64,000 nt of DNA, from assembly GCA_902634325.1 (NCBI GenBank), contig CACPJP010000003.1, positions 1 through 64,000 of the forward strand, given 5' to 3'. Every line of letters starts with the position of its first letter. The first letter of the stretch is position 1. This document shows positions 51,337 to 61,454 of this stretch, in pieces. The position numbers and the translations under genes are program-made. The DNA comes from an uncultured Pelagibacteraceae bacterium. Lineage in GTDB: Bacteria > Pseudomonadota > Alphaproteobacteria > Pelagibacterales > Pelagibacteraceae. Below the pieces are notes generated by a model, which was not told the origin of the DNA, searched no databases, and worked only from the letters and a program-made list of their open reading frames with translations.

Positions 51337-52004
51337 ACGAAGTAATTTTAGATACTGAAACCACAGGCCTATCATTAAAAGAAGATCATAGAATTATTGA
51401 AATAGCTTGTATCGAAACAAATAATCTTATACCCACAAAAAAAGTTTTTTATAAACTTATTAATCCTGAAAGAGAAGTTTCAAAGGATGCTCTAAAAATT
51501 CATGGTTATGACAATGAAAAATTAAAAAAAGAGCCAAAGTTTAAAGAAATAGCAAATGAGTTCATCAAATTTATCTCAGGAAAAAAATTAATTATACACA
51601 ACGCTCCTTTCGATATTGGTTTTATAAATCATGAATTGAAGAAGATTAATATGCAATTAATTGATTTAAAAAAAAATGTAATTGATACTCTTGAAATTGC
51701 TAGATCTAAATATCCAGGATCCTCGAATTCTCTAGATAGTTTATGCAAAAAATTTGATGTAGATTTGTCTAAAAGAACAAAACACAATGCACTATTAGAC
51801 TGTGAACTTTTAAGAAAAGTTTATATCAATCTTATTGGAGAAAAAGAACCAACTCTGGTTTTTCAAGATAATAGTGAAAAAAATTTTTCTAATATAAAAA
51901 ACGAACTAGTTGAATATTCTAAAACGATAGTAAAAATTTCTAAAAAAGAATTAGAAAATCATAAAAATTTTTTGAAAAGCGAAATGAAAAAAAATTATTT
52001 TTGA
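51333..52004 (+). CDS. dnaQ: DNA polymerase III epsilon subunit
   Basis: VILDTETTGLSLKEDHRIIEIACIE, HNAPFDIGFINHEL, HNALLDCELL. Confidence 0.95.
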   Translation: MNEVILDTETTGLSLKEDHRIIEIACIETNNLIPTKKVFYKLINPEREVSKDALKIHGYDNEKLKKEPKFKEIANEFIKFISGKKLIIHNAPFDIGFINHELKKINMQLIDLKKNVIDTLEIARSKYPGSSNSLDSLCKKFDVDLSKRTKHNALLDCELLRKVYINLIGEKEPTLVFQDNSEKNFSNIKNELVEYSKTIVKISKKELENHKNFLKSEMKKNYF

Positions 52005-52417
52005 TTTTTTTTATTTTCATAAAGTTTTAAAAAATTAATTTTTTCCTCTATATTGATTTTTTTAAAACCTGATTTTTCAAATAAAATAATAATTATATTT
52101 CTTATTTCTGGATATATGTCTGTTGGAACTTTTATCAGTATAATTTTTTCCAATTCGTTTCTTTCAATTTTTCCTTCGATTTGTACTATAGAAGCGAGCT
52201 CAACAGATACATGAATATTTTTTGTATAATTTTTTTCCTTAGGCTCTAATCTTAAATTTACATTTACCTGTAAAATATTTTCTTTAATTTTATTACTATT
52301 TATGTCACAAATAAATCTGTAATTTTTTATATCTTTTTCGATAAGAAAATATGTTTTTGAATCAATTATCTCAAAAGATAAATCTCTGATATACTTTGTT
52401 ATTATTTTATAATTCAT
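51995..52417 (-). CDS. secB: Protein-export chaperone SecB
   Basis: YIRDLSFEI, PTDIYPEIRNIII; next to dnaQ as in other alphaproteobacteria. Confidence 0.85.
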   Translation of the reverse strand: MNYKIITKYIRDLSFEIIDSKTYFLIEKDIKNYRFICDINSNKIKENILQVNVNLRLEPKEKNYTKNIHVSVELASIVQIEGKIERNELEKIILIKVPTDIYPEIRNIIIILFEKSGFKKINIEEKINFLKLYENKKNQK

Positions 52418-52823
52418 CTTTGTCTTTATCTACAATTTCTCCGTCAATATAGTTCTCTTTTTCTTTTATAGAAGATTTTCTTTCTAGAAAGAATAAATTT
52501 ATTATTTTTTTTCTTGTAAATGGAATAAGCAATAAAAATCCAAAAAAATCTGTAATAAAACCTGGAATTATAAGAAGTAGTGCAGCAAAAGCTATCGAAG
52601 CTCCTGAGATCATTTCAAAAATAGGAGATTTGTTTTTATATAAATTATAAACACCAGATCTTAAAGTGTTCAAACCTTCTATTTTTGCAAAATAAATACC
52701 AATGACTGCTGTTAAAAATATAAGACCAACAGTAGTCAATGCCCCAATGTTTTGGCCTATTTTTATCATTACGAAAATTTCTACAGCTGGAACAGCTATT
52801 AAAAACAATAAAAGTGTGTTCAT
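52407..52823 (-). CDS. fxsA: FxsA family membrane protein
   Basis: PAVEIFVMIKIGQNIGALTTVGLIFLTAVIG, LLIIPGFITDFFGFLLLIP. Confidence 0.92.
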   Translation of the reverse strand: MNTLLLFLIAVPAVEIFVMIKIGQNIGALTTVGLIFLTAVIGIYFAKIEGLNTLRSGVYNLYKNKSPIFEMISGASIAFAALLLIIPGFITDFFGFLLLIPFTRKKIINLFFLERKSSIKEKENYIDGEIVDKDKDEL

Positions 52824-52849
52824 TTGGCAGTTACTAAATTATATTATTA

Positions 52850-53473
52850 ATGTATATTTATCAAACTATGAGTAGTAATTTTGGATATTTGGACATTATA
52901 CTTTTGGCAATGATTGCTGGATTTATAGTTTTAAGGTTAAGAAGTATATTAGGAAGAAAAACAGGTCATGAAGATAAAGTTTATACTGACTTTGTAGATA
53001 AGAAGTTTGGACAATTTAAAAATCCAGAAGAAACAAATTTAAAAAAATCTCCTACAGAATTTAATGCAAATGACAAAAAAAAATTTCTTAAAGGTGCTGA
53101 AATAGCTTACGAAACAATACTTGCTTCTTTTTCGAAGGGAGATAAGGAGAGTTTAAAAAATTTACTAACTGAAAAAATGCAAGCAAACTTTTCCTCAGCT
53201 ATTGAAGATAGAAATTCAAAAAAAATTAAATCAGAATTAACTTTCATTGGAATTAAATCATCCGCAATTCAAAAATTTGAAAAAACAACAGAAGCTCTTT
53301 TTTTTACTGTAAAATTTGTAAGTGAAATTATATCTGTTAAAAGGGACAAAGATAATAAAATATTAGAAGGTGATCCTAATAAAATTAAGACTGTAATTGA
53401 TCATTGGAAATTTACACGAAAAATTTCTAGTCTAAGTCCAAATTGGTATCTTGCAGAAATTAAAAACTCTTGA
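52850..53473 (+). CDS. Tim44-like domain protein (TimA-like)
   Basis: DIILLAMIAGFIVLRLRSILGRKTGHE, Tim44-like C-terminal domain. Confidence 0.9.
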   Translation: MYIYQTMSSNFGYLDIILLAMIAGFIVLRLRSILGRKTGHEDKVYTDFVDKKFGQFKNPEETNLKKSPTEFNANDKKKFLKGAEIAYETILASFSKGDKESLKNLLTEKMQANFSSAIEDRNSKKIKSELTFIGIKSSAIQKFEKTTEALFFTVKFVSEIISVKRDKDNKILEGDPNKIKTVIDHWKFTRKISSLSPNWYLAEIKNS

Positions 53474-53880
53474 CAAAAGATTCTAACCAAAAAGATTGGG
53501 AGAATTTTTTAAATAATCCTTCAGATGTTTTTGATAAAGATAATATAGGAAAAAATAATCAAAAAAAATTGACCAAATATAAATTTGATTTTCATGGTTA
53601 TTCAATAGAGGATGCTAATAAAAAAATAGAGTATTTAATTTCTAAATCTTTAGAAGAAGGAATTGAAGAACTTCTTATTGTCACAGGAAAAGGTATTCAT
53701 TCAAATAGAAAAGATGATATTTATGTTTCAAAAGACTATAACAAATTACAAAGTACATTACCTGAATTTATAAAAAATAATTCGGAATTAAGTTCTAAAA
53801 TACAAAAAATAAGACAAGCACCCGAAGAACTTGGTGGTAGTGGTGCTTTAATTCTTAAATTAAAGAAAATTAAAGAATAA
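53470..53880 (+). CDS. Smr/MutS2 domain protein
   Basis: [41 protein letters not shown]. Confidence 0.9.
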   Translation: MTKDSNQKDWENFLNNPSDVFDKDNIGKNNQKKLTKYKFDFHGYSIEDANKKIEYLISKSLEEGIEELLIVTGKGIHSNRKDDIYVSKDYNKLQSTLPEFIKNNSELSSKIQKIRQAPEELGGSGALILKLKKIKE

Positions 53881-55240
53881 ACTTTGACAGATCTGTGTCT
53901 TTGACAAGATCACCTAAGTTTTTGCTAACGTAGTCTTTGTTAATTATAATTTTTTGTCCAGCTTTATCTGATGCTGTAAAACTAATTTCATCTAAAACTT
54001 TTTCTATTATGGTGTGTAGTCTTCTTGCACCTATATTTTCTACAGTGGAATTTATTTCTGTTGATAATTTTGCCAACATATCAATTCCATCTTCAGAAAA
54101 ATCTAAATCGACATCTTCAGTTTTTAATAACGCTTTGTACTGTTTTATTAAACTGTTATCAGGCTCTTTTAAAATTCTTTTAAAGTCTTTTTCAGTAAGT
54201 GCTTTTAGCTCTACTCTAATTGGTAAACGTCCCTGTAGTTCTGGTAACAAGTCCGATGGCTTAGCTAATTGAAAAGCTCCTGATGCAATAAATAAAACAT
54301 GATCTGTTTTAACAGGTCCATATTTTGTGTTTACAGTTGTTCCTTCTATTAAAGGAAGTAAATCTCTTTGTACTCCTTCTCTAGATACATCACCGCCCAC
54401 CCTATCTGTTCTTGCAGACACTTTGTCTATTTCATCTAAAAATACTATTCCGTTATTTTCCGTTGAATCTTTGGCCTCTTTGATAATTTTATCTTCCTCA
54501 ATCATTTTATCTGATTCCTGGGCTATTAAAATTTCATGAGACTCCTTAACAGTCATTTTCTTCTTTTTCCCTTTTGGACCCATAGATTTTCCTAGCATTT
54601 CTCCAAGGTTAACCATTCCAATATTAGCACCAGGCATTCCCGGTATTTCAAAACTTGGCATTCCTGATTTTGCTTCGTTTACTTCAATTTCAATTTCATT
54701 TTTATCTAGATCACCAGAACGCAATCTTTTTCTAAAACTTTCTCTTGTTGCTAAACTTGCTTTTTTTCCTACAAGAGCATCTAAAACTTTTTCCTCGGCA
54801 GCTTGTTGAGCCTTTGCATGAACTTCTTTTCTTTTTTTCTCTCTCTCCATTGCAATTGCTATTTCAATTAAATCTCTAATTATTTGTTCTACATCTCTTC
54901 CTACATAACCAACTTCTGTGAACCTAGTTGCCTCAACCTTTATAAAAGGTGCTTGAGCTAATTTTGATAATCTTCTTGAAATTTCTGTTTTACCAACTCC
55001 AGTTGGTCCAATCATTAATATATTTTTAGGAAGAACTTCTTCCTTCATTTCATCAGAAAGAGCCTGTCTTCTCCATCTATTTCTAAGCGCTACAGCCACT
55101 GCTCTTTTCGCTTGGCTTTGACCTATAACATATCTGTCTAATTCTGAGACTATCTCTCTAGGTGATAATGCACTGACCTTAGAACTAGTTTTTTTTCCAG
55201 TATCTTTGACAACTTTAAGATTTGAAACTTTTTGAACCAT
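53870..55240 (-). CDS. hslU: ATP-dependent protease ATPase subunit HslU
   Basis: [46 protein letters not shown]. Confidence 0.98.
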   Translation of the reverse strand: MVQKVSNLKVVKDTGKKTSSKVSALSPREIVSELDRYVIGQSQAKRAVAVALRNRWRRQALSDEMKEEVLPKNILMIGPTGVGKTEISRRLSKLAQAPFIKVEATRFTEVGYVGRDVEQIIRDLIEIAIAMEREKKRKEVHAKAQQAAEEKVLDALVGKKASLATRESFRKRLRSGDLDKNEIEIEVNEAKSGMPSFEIPGMPGANIGMVNLGEMLGKSMGPKGKKKKMTVKESHEILIAQESDKMIEEDKIIKEAKDSTENNGIVFLDEIDKVSARTDRVGGDVSREGVQRDLLPLIEGTTVNTKYGPVKTDHVLFIASGAFQLAKPSDLLPELQGRLPIRVELKALTEKDFKRILKEPDNSLIKQYKALLKTEDVDLDFSEDGIDMLAKLSTEINSTVENIGARRLHTIIEKVLDEISFTASDKAGQKIIINKDYVSKNLGDLVKDTDLSKFIL

Positions 55241-55242
55241 AA

Positions 55243-55782
55243 CTAAACTTTTTCTGTTGTAATGTTGTTATTTGTAAACACACAAATTTCAGATGCAACT
55301 TTTAAGGCTTTTTTTGCTATTTCTTCTGCAGGCATATTTGTTTCCATTAAAACTTTTGCTGCAGCAAGAGCGTAATTTCCGCCTGATCCAATACCAATTA
55401 TTCCGTCTTCAGGTTCTAATACGTCCCCTGTACCAGATATAATAAAACTTTTTTCCTTGTCTGCTACAGCCATTAATGCTTCTAATCTTCTCAAATATTT
55501 ATCTGTTCTCCAGTCTTTAGCTAATTCGACGGCTGCTCTAGTTAAATTTCCTGCATGTTTTTCTAATTTAGCTTCTAACCTTTCAAACAATGTTAGAGCA
55601 TCTGCTGTTGATCCTGCGAATCCTGCAATCACATTTCTTTTCTCAATCTTTCGAACTTTTTTTGCTTTGCTTTTTAAAACAGTATTACCCAAACTTACTT
55701 GACCATCACCAGCTACTATAGTTTGATTTCCCTTCCTTATTAGGACAATGGTCGTTCCATGCCAATTTTGATTTGTGTTCAT
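55243..55782 (-). CDS. hslV: ATP-dependent protease peptidase subunit HslV
   Basis: [30 protein letters not shown]. Confidence 0.98.
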   Translation of the reverse strand: MNTNQNWHGTTIVLIRKGNQTIVAGDGQVSLGNTVLKSKAKKVRKIEKRNVIAGFAGSTADALTLFERLEAKLEKHAGNLTRAAVELAKDWRTDKYLRRLEALMAVADKEKSFIISGTGDVLEPEDGIIGIGSGGNYALAAAKVLMETNMPAEEIAKKALKVASEICVFTNNNITTEKV

Positions 55783-55790
55783 ATTAACTT

Positions 55791-55818
55791 ATGTGGAGAT
55801 TTAATTTGAATCTTCAAG
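55791..55818 (-). promoter_or_regulatory. Candidate sigma-32 (RpoH)-like promoter for hslVU
   Basis: Minus strand CTTGAA-N16-CCACAT ending 8 nt before the hslV ATG; resembles CTTGAAA/CCCCAT consensus. Confidence 0.5.
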
Positions 55819-55885
55819 GTTTTACATTGCGTTTATTGCTAAAATGTAAATTTAGCTATATATCTTCATATAAATCTCAAAATTT

Positions 55886-56476
55886 ATGAGCAGAAAAGCC
55901 AAAATTATAAGAAAAACCAAAGAAACAAATATATCTGCCGAAGTAAATTTGGACGGAAAAGGTAAATATCAAATTAAGACCAAAATAGGTTTTTTGGATC
56001 ACATGTTAGAACAGCTTTCCAAACATTCTTTAATAGATATGAAGGTTGTTGCTAAGGGTGATACTCATATTGATTTGCATCACACAACAGAGGATACTGG
56101 TATTGCTATAGGGGAAGCCATAAAAAAAGCCGCAGGGAATCTCAAGGGGATTAAACGATTTTCAAGTAAAATTATTCCTATGGATGAAACTTTAACAAGG
56201 GTTTCTATGGACATTTCTAATAGGCCATATCTGATTTGGAAAGTAGATTTGAAAGTTGAAAAACTTGGAGAAATGGATACTGAACTTTTCAAAGAGTGGT
56301 TCCAGGCCTTTTCTCAAGCCGCAGGCATTACTTTGCATGTAGAAAATATATATGGAGACAATAGTCACCACAAAATTGAATCTTGTTTCAAAGCCTTAGC
56401 CAGATCTCTCAGAGAAGCTTTGGAAATAGACAAAAGAATTAAAAACATTCTTCCTTCGACAAAAGGAAAACTTTAA
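55886..56476 (+). CDS. hisB: Imidazoleglycerol-phosphate dehydratase
   Basis: [45 protein letters not shown]. Confidence 0.97.
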   Translation: MSRKAKIIRKTKETNISAEVNLDGKGKYQIKTKIGFLDHMLEQLSKHSLIDMKVVAKGDTHIDLHHTTEDTGIAIGEAIKKAAGNLKGIKRFSSKIIPMDETLTRVSMDISNRPYLIWKVDLKVEKLGEMDTELFKEWFQAFSQAAGITLHVENIYGDNSHHKIESCFKALARSLREALEIDKRIKNILPSTKGKL

Positions 56477-56484
56477 AAGAATTA

Positions 56485-57228
56485 ATGAAAATATTTCCTG
56501 CTATAGATATTAAAGGGGGGAAGTGTGTTCGGCTTCTAAAGGGAAATTTTGACAAATCCACAGAATATAAAAAGTCTCCTATAGACCAAGCAAAGGAATT
56601 TTCAGACTCAGGATTTAGAGATCTTCATATAGTTGATTTAGACGGCGCCCTAAAAGGAGAACCAGTAAACGGAGAGTTAATCGAAGAGATATGTAAATTA
56701 ACAAAAATAAGGATTCAAATTGGCGGCGGAATAAGATCAATCGATCATATAAAAAAATTAATTGATATTGGCGTTGATAGAGTAGTTATAGGCACTATGG
56801 CTGTTGAGGATACTAAATTTCTCGAGAATATTTGTAGTAAATTTAAAAATAAAATCGCAGTAGCTCTTGATGTTCGTAATGGATTTATTGCATTAAGAGG
56901 TTGGAAAGAACAAACAAAAATTCTGGCGTCAGATTTTTTAATGAAAATTAAGAATATAGGTGTTTCAAGAATAATTTATACAGATATTGAAAGAGACGGA
57001 ACTTTAACACGACCAAATCTTCCAGAAACTTTAAAATTTGCTAAACTTTTAAATTACAATGAAAGAATTCCAGTTGTGGTTTCAGGAGGTGTTGGTTCTA
57101 TAAACGATATAGTTGCTATTAAAAAACTTACTCAGCCTCCAGAGTTAGAAGGTGTGATAGTAGGTAAAGCAATGTATGATGGAACTTTAAGTGATCATAA
57201 TATAGTTAATTTATTAGTAGATTATTAA
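56485..57228 (+). CDS. hisA: Phosphoribosylformimino-AICAR-P isomerase
   Basis: FPAIDIKGGKCVRLLKG, LHIVDLDGALKGEP, IQIGGGIRS. Confidence 0.97.
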   Translation: MKIFPAIDIKGGKCVRLLKGNFDKSTEYKKSPIDQAKEFSDSGFRDLHIVDLDGALKGEPVNGELIEEICKLTKIRIQIGGGIRSIDHIKKLIDIGVDRVVIGTMAVEDTKFLENICSKFKNKIAVALDVRNGFIALRGWKEQTKILASDFLMKIKNIGVSRIIYTDIERDGTLTRPNLPETLKFAKLLNYNERIPVVVSGGVGSINDIVAIKKLTQPPELEGVIVGKAMYDGTLSDHNIVNLLVDY

Positions 57229-57984
57229 ATGTTAAAAAGAATTATACCTTGTCTAGATGTTAGCAATGGCAGAGTTGTTAAAGGAATTAATTTCATTAAC
57301 CTCGTTGATGCTGGGGACCCAACTGAACAAGCTAAATTTTATAGCGAAAATGGTGCAGATGAGATTTGTTTTTTGGACATCACTGCATCTAATGAAAATA
57401 GAAATACTATTTTAGATGTAGTAAAAAAAACATCTCAACAATGTTTTGTTCCGCTAACCGTCGGTGGGGGTGTTAGAAATCTTAATGATATTTCAAACTT
57501 ACTAAGTTCAGGAGCAGACAAAGTCTCAATTAATACCGCTGCAGTAAATAATAAAAGTATTGTAAAAGAATCGGCTGAAAATTTTGGATCTCAGTGTACT
57601 GTTATCGCAATTGATGCAAAGAAGATTGACAAAAATAAATGGGAAGTATTTACGCATGGAGGAAGAAATTCTACAGGCAGGGATGTTCTTAGTTATGCTA
57701 AAGAAGTAGAAGAACTTGGTGCAGGCGAAATACTCTTAACTTCTATGGATAGAGATGGAACTAAAAAAGGATATGATTTAGAATTAACTGAGCTAATTTC
57801 CAATTCAGTAAATATTCCAGTTATAGCCTCAGGTGGTGCCGGTAACCTCGATCATTTGTATGATGGCTTTAAAAAAGGCAAAGCTAGTGCAGCATTGGCT
57901 GCATCAATATTTCATTTTGGTGAGTTTTCAATACAAGATGCAAAAAAATATTTAGACTCAAAGGGAATTCCTGTAAGAATTTAA
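57229..57984 (+). CDS. hisF: Imidazole glycerol phosphate synthase subunit HisF
   Basis: [43 protein letters not shown]. Confidence 0.97.
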   Translation: MLKRIIPCLDVSNGRVVKGINFINLVDAGDPTEQAKFYSENGADEICFLDITASNENRNTILDVVKKTSQQCFVPLTVGGGVRNLNDISNLLSSGADKVSINTAAVNNKSIVKESAENFGSQCTVIAIDAKKIDKNKWEVFTHGGRNSTGRDVLSYAKEVEELGAGEILLTSMDRDGTKKGYDLELTELISNSVNIPVIASGGAGNLDHLYDGFKKGKASAALAASIFHFGEFSIQDAKKYLDSKGIPVRI

Positions 57985-57987
57985 AAA

Positions 57988-58263
57988 ATGTTTAAAACTC
58001 TAGAAGAATTGATTGCTATTATTCGTCAACGAAAAGGATCTTCGTCTGAGAAATCCTATACAAATAAATTATTAAATGACAAAAAATTAATTGTTGCAAA
58101 AGTTAAAGAAGAAGTAACAGAACTTATCAGTGCAATTGAACAAAATTCAAATAAAATTCATGAAGCAGCGGATGTTTTGTATCATTTAATGGTGCTTTTG
58201 GAAGCAAACGGTATTAAAATCGAAGATGTAATGGACGAATTAAAAAAAAGACAAAAGAAATAA
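57988..58263 (+). CDS. hisE: Phosphoribosyl-ATP diphosphatase
   Basis: KEEVTELISAIEQ, HEAADVLYHLMVLL. Confidence 0.94.
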   Translation: MFKTLEELIAIIRQRKGSSSEKSYTNKLLNDKKLIVAKVKEEVTELISAIEQNSNKIHEAADVLYHLMVLLEANGIKIEDVMDELKKRQKK

Positions 58264-58264
58264 A

Positions 58265-58399
58265 ATGATAAATTGGCACAAAAGAGTGGTGAAGCGGTTT
58301 AAGAAAAAATTCAATGTTTCTGATTATGGAGTAGCCTGGATATCTTTTATTAAAGGATTAATTCTTGGTTTACTGATTTATCATTTTTTTATTAAATAA
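58265..58399 (+). CDS. 44-aa basic N-terminus/single-TM small protein (not in provided ORF track)
   Basis: ATG 58265 to TAA 58399: MINWHKRVVKRFKKKFNVSDYGVAWISFIKGLILGLLIYHFFIK; fits exactly between hisE and HIT gene. Confidence 0.65.
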   Translation: MINWHKRVVKRFKKKFNVSDYGVAWISFIKGLILGLLIYHFFIK

Positions 58400-58403
58400 T
58401 AAA

Positions 58404-58769
58404 ATGGCATACGACAAAAACAATATTTTTGCTAAAATTTTAAGAGGTGAAATACCTTGTAAAAAAATTTATGAAAATGATTTTGTTCTTTCATTTCATG
58501 ATATTAATCCACAAAAGAAAATACATGCTTTAGTTATTCCGAAGGGATCATATGTAAATTTGGATGATTTTATTCAAAATGCCAAAGAAAAAGAAATTAC
58601 AGAGTTCTTCAAAGCAATATCTCATGTTGCCAAATTACTTGAAGTATCGAATGCAGAAGGTGGATATAGAGCTTTATCTAATATAGGCAAAAATGGGGGA
58701 CAAGAAGTTCCCCATCTACACTTTCATATTTTTGGTGGAGAAAAAGTCGGGAAAATGGTTTCTAATTAA
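58404..58769 (+). CDS. HIT family (HINT-like) protein
   Basis: IFAKILRGEIPCKKIYEND, GGQEVPHLHFHIFGG. Confidence 0.96.
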   Translation: MAYDKNNIFAKILRGEIPCKKIYENDFVLSFHDINPQKKIHALVIPKGSYVNLDDFIQNAKEKEITEFFKAISHVAKLLEVSNAEGGYRALSNIGKNGGQEVPHLHFHIFGGEKVGKMVSN

Positions 58770-59331
58770 TTGTCGGAATATTAAATAGTTTTTCATCAAA
58801 GCTTTGGTTTTTATTAAGATTGTTAATTTTGAAATTAGTATAATTACCATTTAGATCGACAATTTCCCATCCAGACAAGTCAAAGCTTTCTCTATCAAAA
58901 AAAAATACTATTTCCCCTTTATTTTCTTCAGAGTATTTGATTTGAAAAGACTTTTGTTCTGAACTTAAATTTCCTTCCAAAATCAAATTCTCAAATTTTT
59001 TTTTATCTAAAATGTTTACAAAATACGATTTTGAAACAGGATAAAAATATGTTTTGTTGTACCTTTTGTGATAAATTACGAGATTTTTTCTATTAACTAT
59101 AACTTCTTTTTGATTTTTATTTTCGTATATGCATTTTAAAAAATGAGGTCTTTTTAAAAAACAAACTCCACTCTCTTTTTTACCAAAAGAGGCTTGAACA
59201 AAATCAAATCTAAGAGTTTTTATATTATTTAGATTTTCAATAATTTTCGACTTATCATTAGCTAGTAAATTTGTAGTATTTATTGAGACTATAAAAGTTA
59301 GTAAAATTAATATAAATTTTTTTTTTAACAA
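58762..59331 (-). CDS. LolA-like outer membrane lipoprotein carrier protein
   Basis: Signal peptide, LNNIKTLRFDFVQ, FLKRPHFLKC, adjacent to ftsK. Confidence 0.85.
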   Translation of the reverse strand: MLKKKFILILLTFIVSINTTNLLANDKSKIIENLNNIKTLRFDFVQASFGKKESGVCFLKRPHFLKCIYENKNQKEVIVNRKNLVIYHKRYNKTYFYPVSKSYFVNILDKKKFENLILEGNLSSEQKSFQIKYSEENKGEIVFFFDRESFDLSGWEIVDLNGNYTNFKINNLNKNQSFDEKLFNIPTIN

Positions 59332-59334
59332 AAA

Positions 59335-61389
59335 TTATAAAACCTCTCTTTTACCTGTATGGTTGGCTTTACTTACGATTCCACTGCTTTCCATTTGATC
59401 GATTATTCTTGCAGCTCTATTATAGCCAATTTGTAATTTTCTTTGAAGAAAACTAGTTGATGCTTTTTTTTCTGTTTGAACAATTTTAAGAGCAGCTTCA
59501 TATAATTCGTCATTACCTTCGTTTGAGTCGCTTTCGTTTATATTATTATCTTGTATTGTTGTTATTTCTTCCATGTAATCTGGATTTCCTTGGGACCTTA
59601 AAAAACTAGTGATTTTTTCAATTTCCCCTTCAGAAATGTACGGACCATGAATCCTAAATATTTTATTGGCTGATGACATAAATAGCATATCCCCCTTGCC
59701 CAAAAGTTGCTCAGCCCCTTGTTCACCCAAGATAGTCTTACTGTCAATTTTTGAGCTTACTTGAAAAGATATTCTTGTTGGAAAGTTAGCTTTGATTGTT
59801 CCCGTAATAACATCAACACTTGGTCTTTGAGTGGCCATGATTATATGAATTCCAGCTGCTCTTGCCATAGCAGAAAGTTTTTGGACATAGCTTTCAATTT
59901 CTCTACTTGAGATTAACATTAGGTCAGACATTTCATCTACAACAACAACTATGTATGGCATCTTTAGTTTATGTTTTTGATTGTAGCCGTCTATGTTTCT
60001 TACTCCTTCAGAACTCATTAATTTATATCTATTTTCCATTTCTCTAACCGTCCAGCTCAATGCAGCCGTTGCTTTTTTTGCATCGGTAATTACAGGGGAT
60101 AAAAGATGAGGAATTCCTTCATACGAAGAAAGTTCTAACATTTTTGGGTCAATTAAAATAAATTTACAGTTATTTGGATTATGTTTGTAAAGAAGAGAAG
60201 TTATTATTGTATTTATACAAACTGATTTTCCGGACCCCGTAGTTCCAGCTATTAATAAATGGGGCATTGATGTTAAATCAGCAATTATTGGTGATCCAGA
60301 AATACTTTTGCCTAGAGCTATAGGAAGTTTTATTTCTTTTTTAGAAAAAGAATTAGAAGAGATAATTTCTGACAAAATTACCCCATCTCTTTTAGTATTT
60401 GGTATTTCTATTCCTACTGTGTTTCTTCCAGGTATTATAGAAACTCTGGTCGAAACAGAACTTGTATTCCGAGCAATATCATCTGATAGACTTACTATTT
60501 TTGAGACTTTAATTCCGGGTGCAGGTTCAAATTCATATAAACTTACTACTGGACCATTACTAACTTTTTTAATTTTTCCTTTTACTCCAAAATCTAATAG
60601 AATTTTTTCAATAAATTCCGAACTAGGATTATTCGAAGTAGAACCTTTTATGCTATGTTTTTTTTCTAACAGGTTTACTGTCGGTAGTTTATATTCTTTG
60701 GTTTTATTATCTGGTAAATTTTTAAAAGAAAAAGATTGTTGTTTTGTTTCAAGAGATTCCTTTTCATCTCCAATAGTATCAATATAGCTATTTTCACTCG
60801 ATGTATTTTTAATATTTTTTCCTATAGAGAATTTTTCTATAATTTTTTTAAAATTAATTCCAGAACCCAGAACAAAAAATATTAAGGTTAGTAGTAAAAT
60901 TACGATTTTATTTAGATCATTTTCTATTAGAGGATAAAATTTATTTATAAAATAAAAACTTCTCTCACCTAAAAAACCAGAATTTCCATTATCAATTAAC
61001 CAAAAGGAATTATTATTAGTTAAATATATAAATAGACATCCTAAATTAATATATAGAATAGTATAAAATATTTTGCTTAATAGGTTTTTAATCTTCTTAT
61101 TTATTATTAAATTTATTCCCCAAGATAATATGCTAACAGAAATCAAAAAAGATATTAGCCCAAAAGATTGAAGAAAAAAATCTGCTACAATATTCAAATA
61201 TTTTTGAAAAATAACCTCTGTATTAGGATCGTTAATCTTGTAAATTAGAGTGGAATTTTCAGGGGAGTAGCTAAATAAGGAATAAGAGAATATGAAAAAA
61301 ATGCTTATTAATAAAAGACCAAAGAGCTCAATAAATCTCTTTTTAAAAAAAATTAAAGTATTATCGTAAATATTCTTGTCTAATTTCAT
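59335..61389 (-). CDS. ftsK: DNA translocase FtsK
   Basis: LLIAGTTGSGKSVCINTII, MATQRPSVDVITG, C-terminal gamma winged-helix domain. Confidence 0.97.
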   Translation of the reverse strand: MKLDKNIYDNTLIFFKKRFIELFGLLLISIFFIFSYSLFSYSPENSTLIYKINDPNTEVIFQKYLNIVADFFLQSFGLISFLISVSILSWGINLIINKKIKNLLSKIFYTILYINLGCLFIYLTNNNSFWLIDNGNSGFLGERSFYFINKFYPLIENDLNKIVILLLTLIFFVLGSGINFKKIIEKFSIGKNIKNTSSENSYIDTIGDEKESLETKQQSFSFKNLPDNKTKEYKLPTVNLLEKKHSIKGSTSNNPSSEFIEKILLDFGVKGKIKKVSNGPVVSLYEFEPAPGIKVSKIVSLSDDIARNTSSVSTRVSIIPGRNTVGIEIPNTKRDGVILSEIISSNSFSKKEIKLPIALGKSISGSPIIADLTSMPHLLIAGTTGSGKSVCINTIITSLLYKHNPNNCKFILIDPKMLELSSYEGIPHLLSPVITDAKKATAALSWTVREMENRYKLMSSEGVRNIDGYNQKHKLKMPYIVVVVDEMSDLMLISSREIESYVQKLSAMARAAGIHIIMATQRPSVDVITGTIKANFPTRISFQVSSKIDSKTILGEQGAEQLLGKGDMLFMSSANKIFRIHGPYISEGEIEKITSFLRSQGNPDYMEEITTIQDNNINESDSNEGNDELYEAALKIVQTEKKASTSFLQRKLQIGYNRAARIIDQMESSGIVSKANHTGKREVL

Positions 61390-61454
61390 TTATCGAATCA
61401 CCTGCTTTACTTTGTATCATTTATTAAAAATTGATAAAGTTTTAATAAAGAAAT

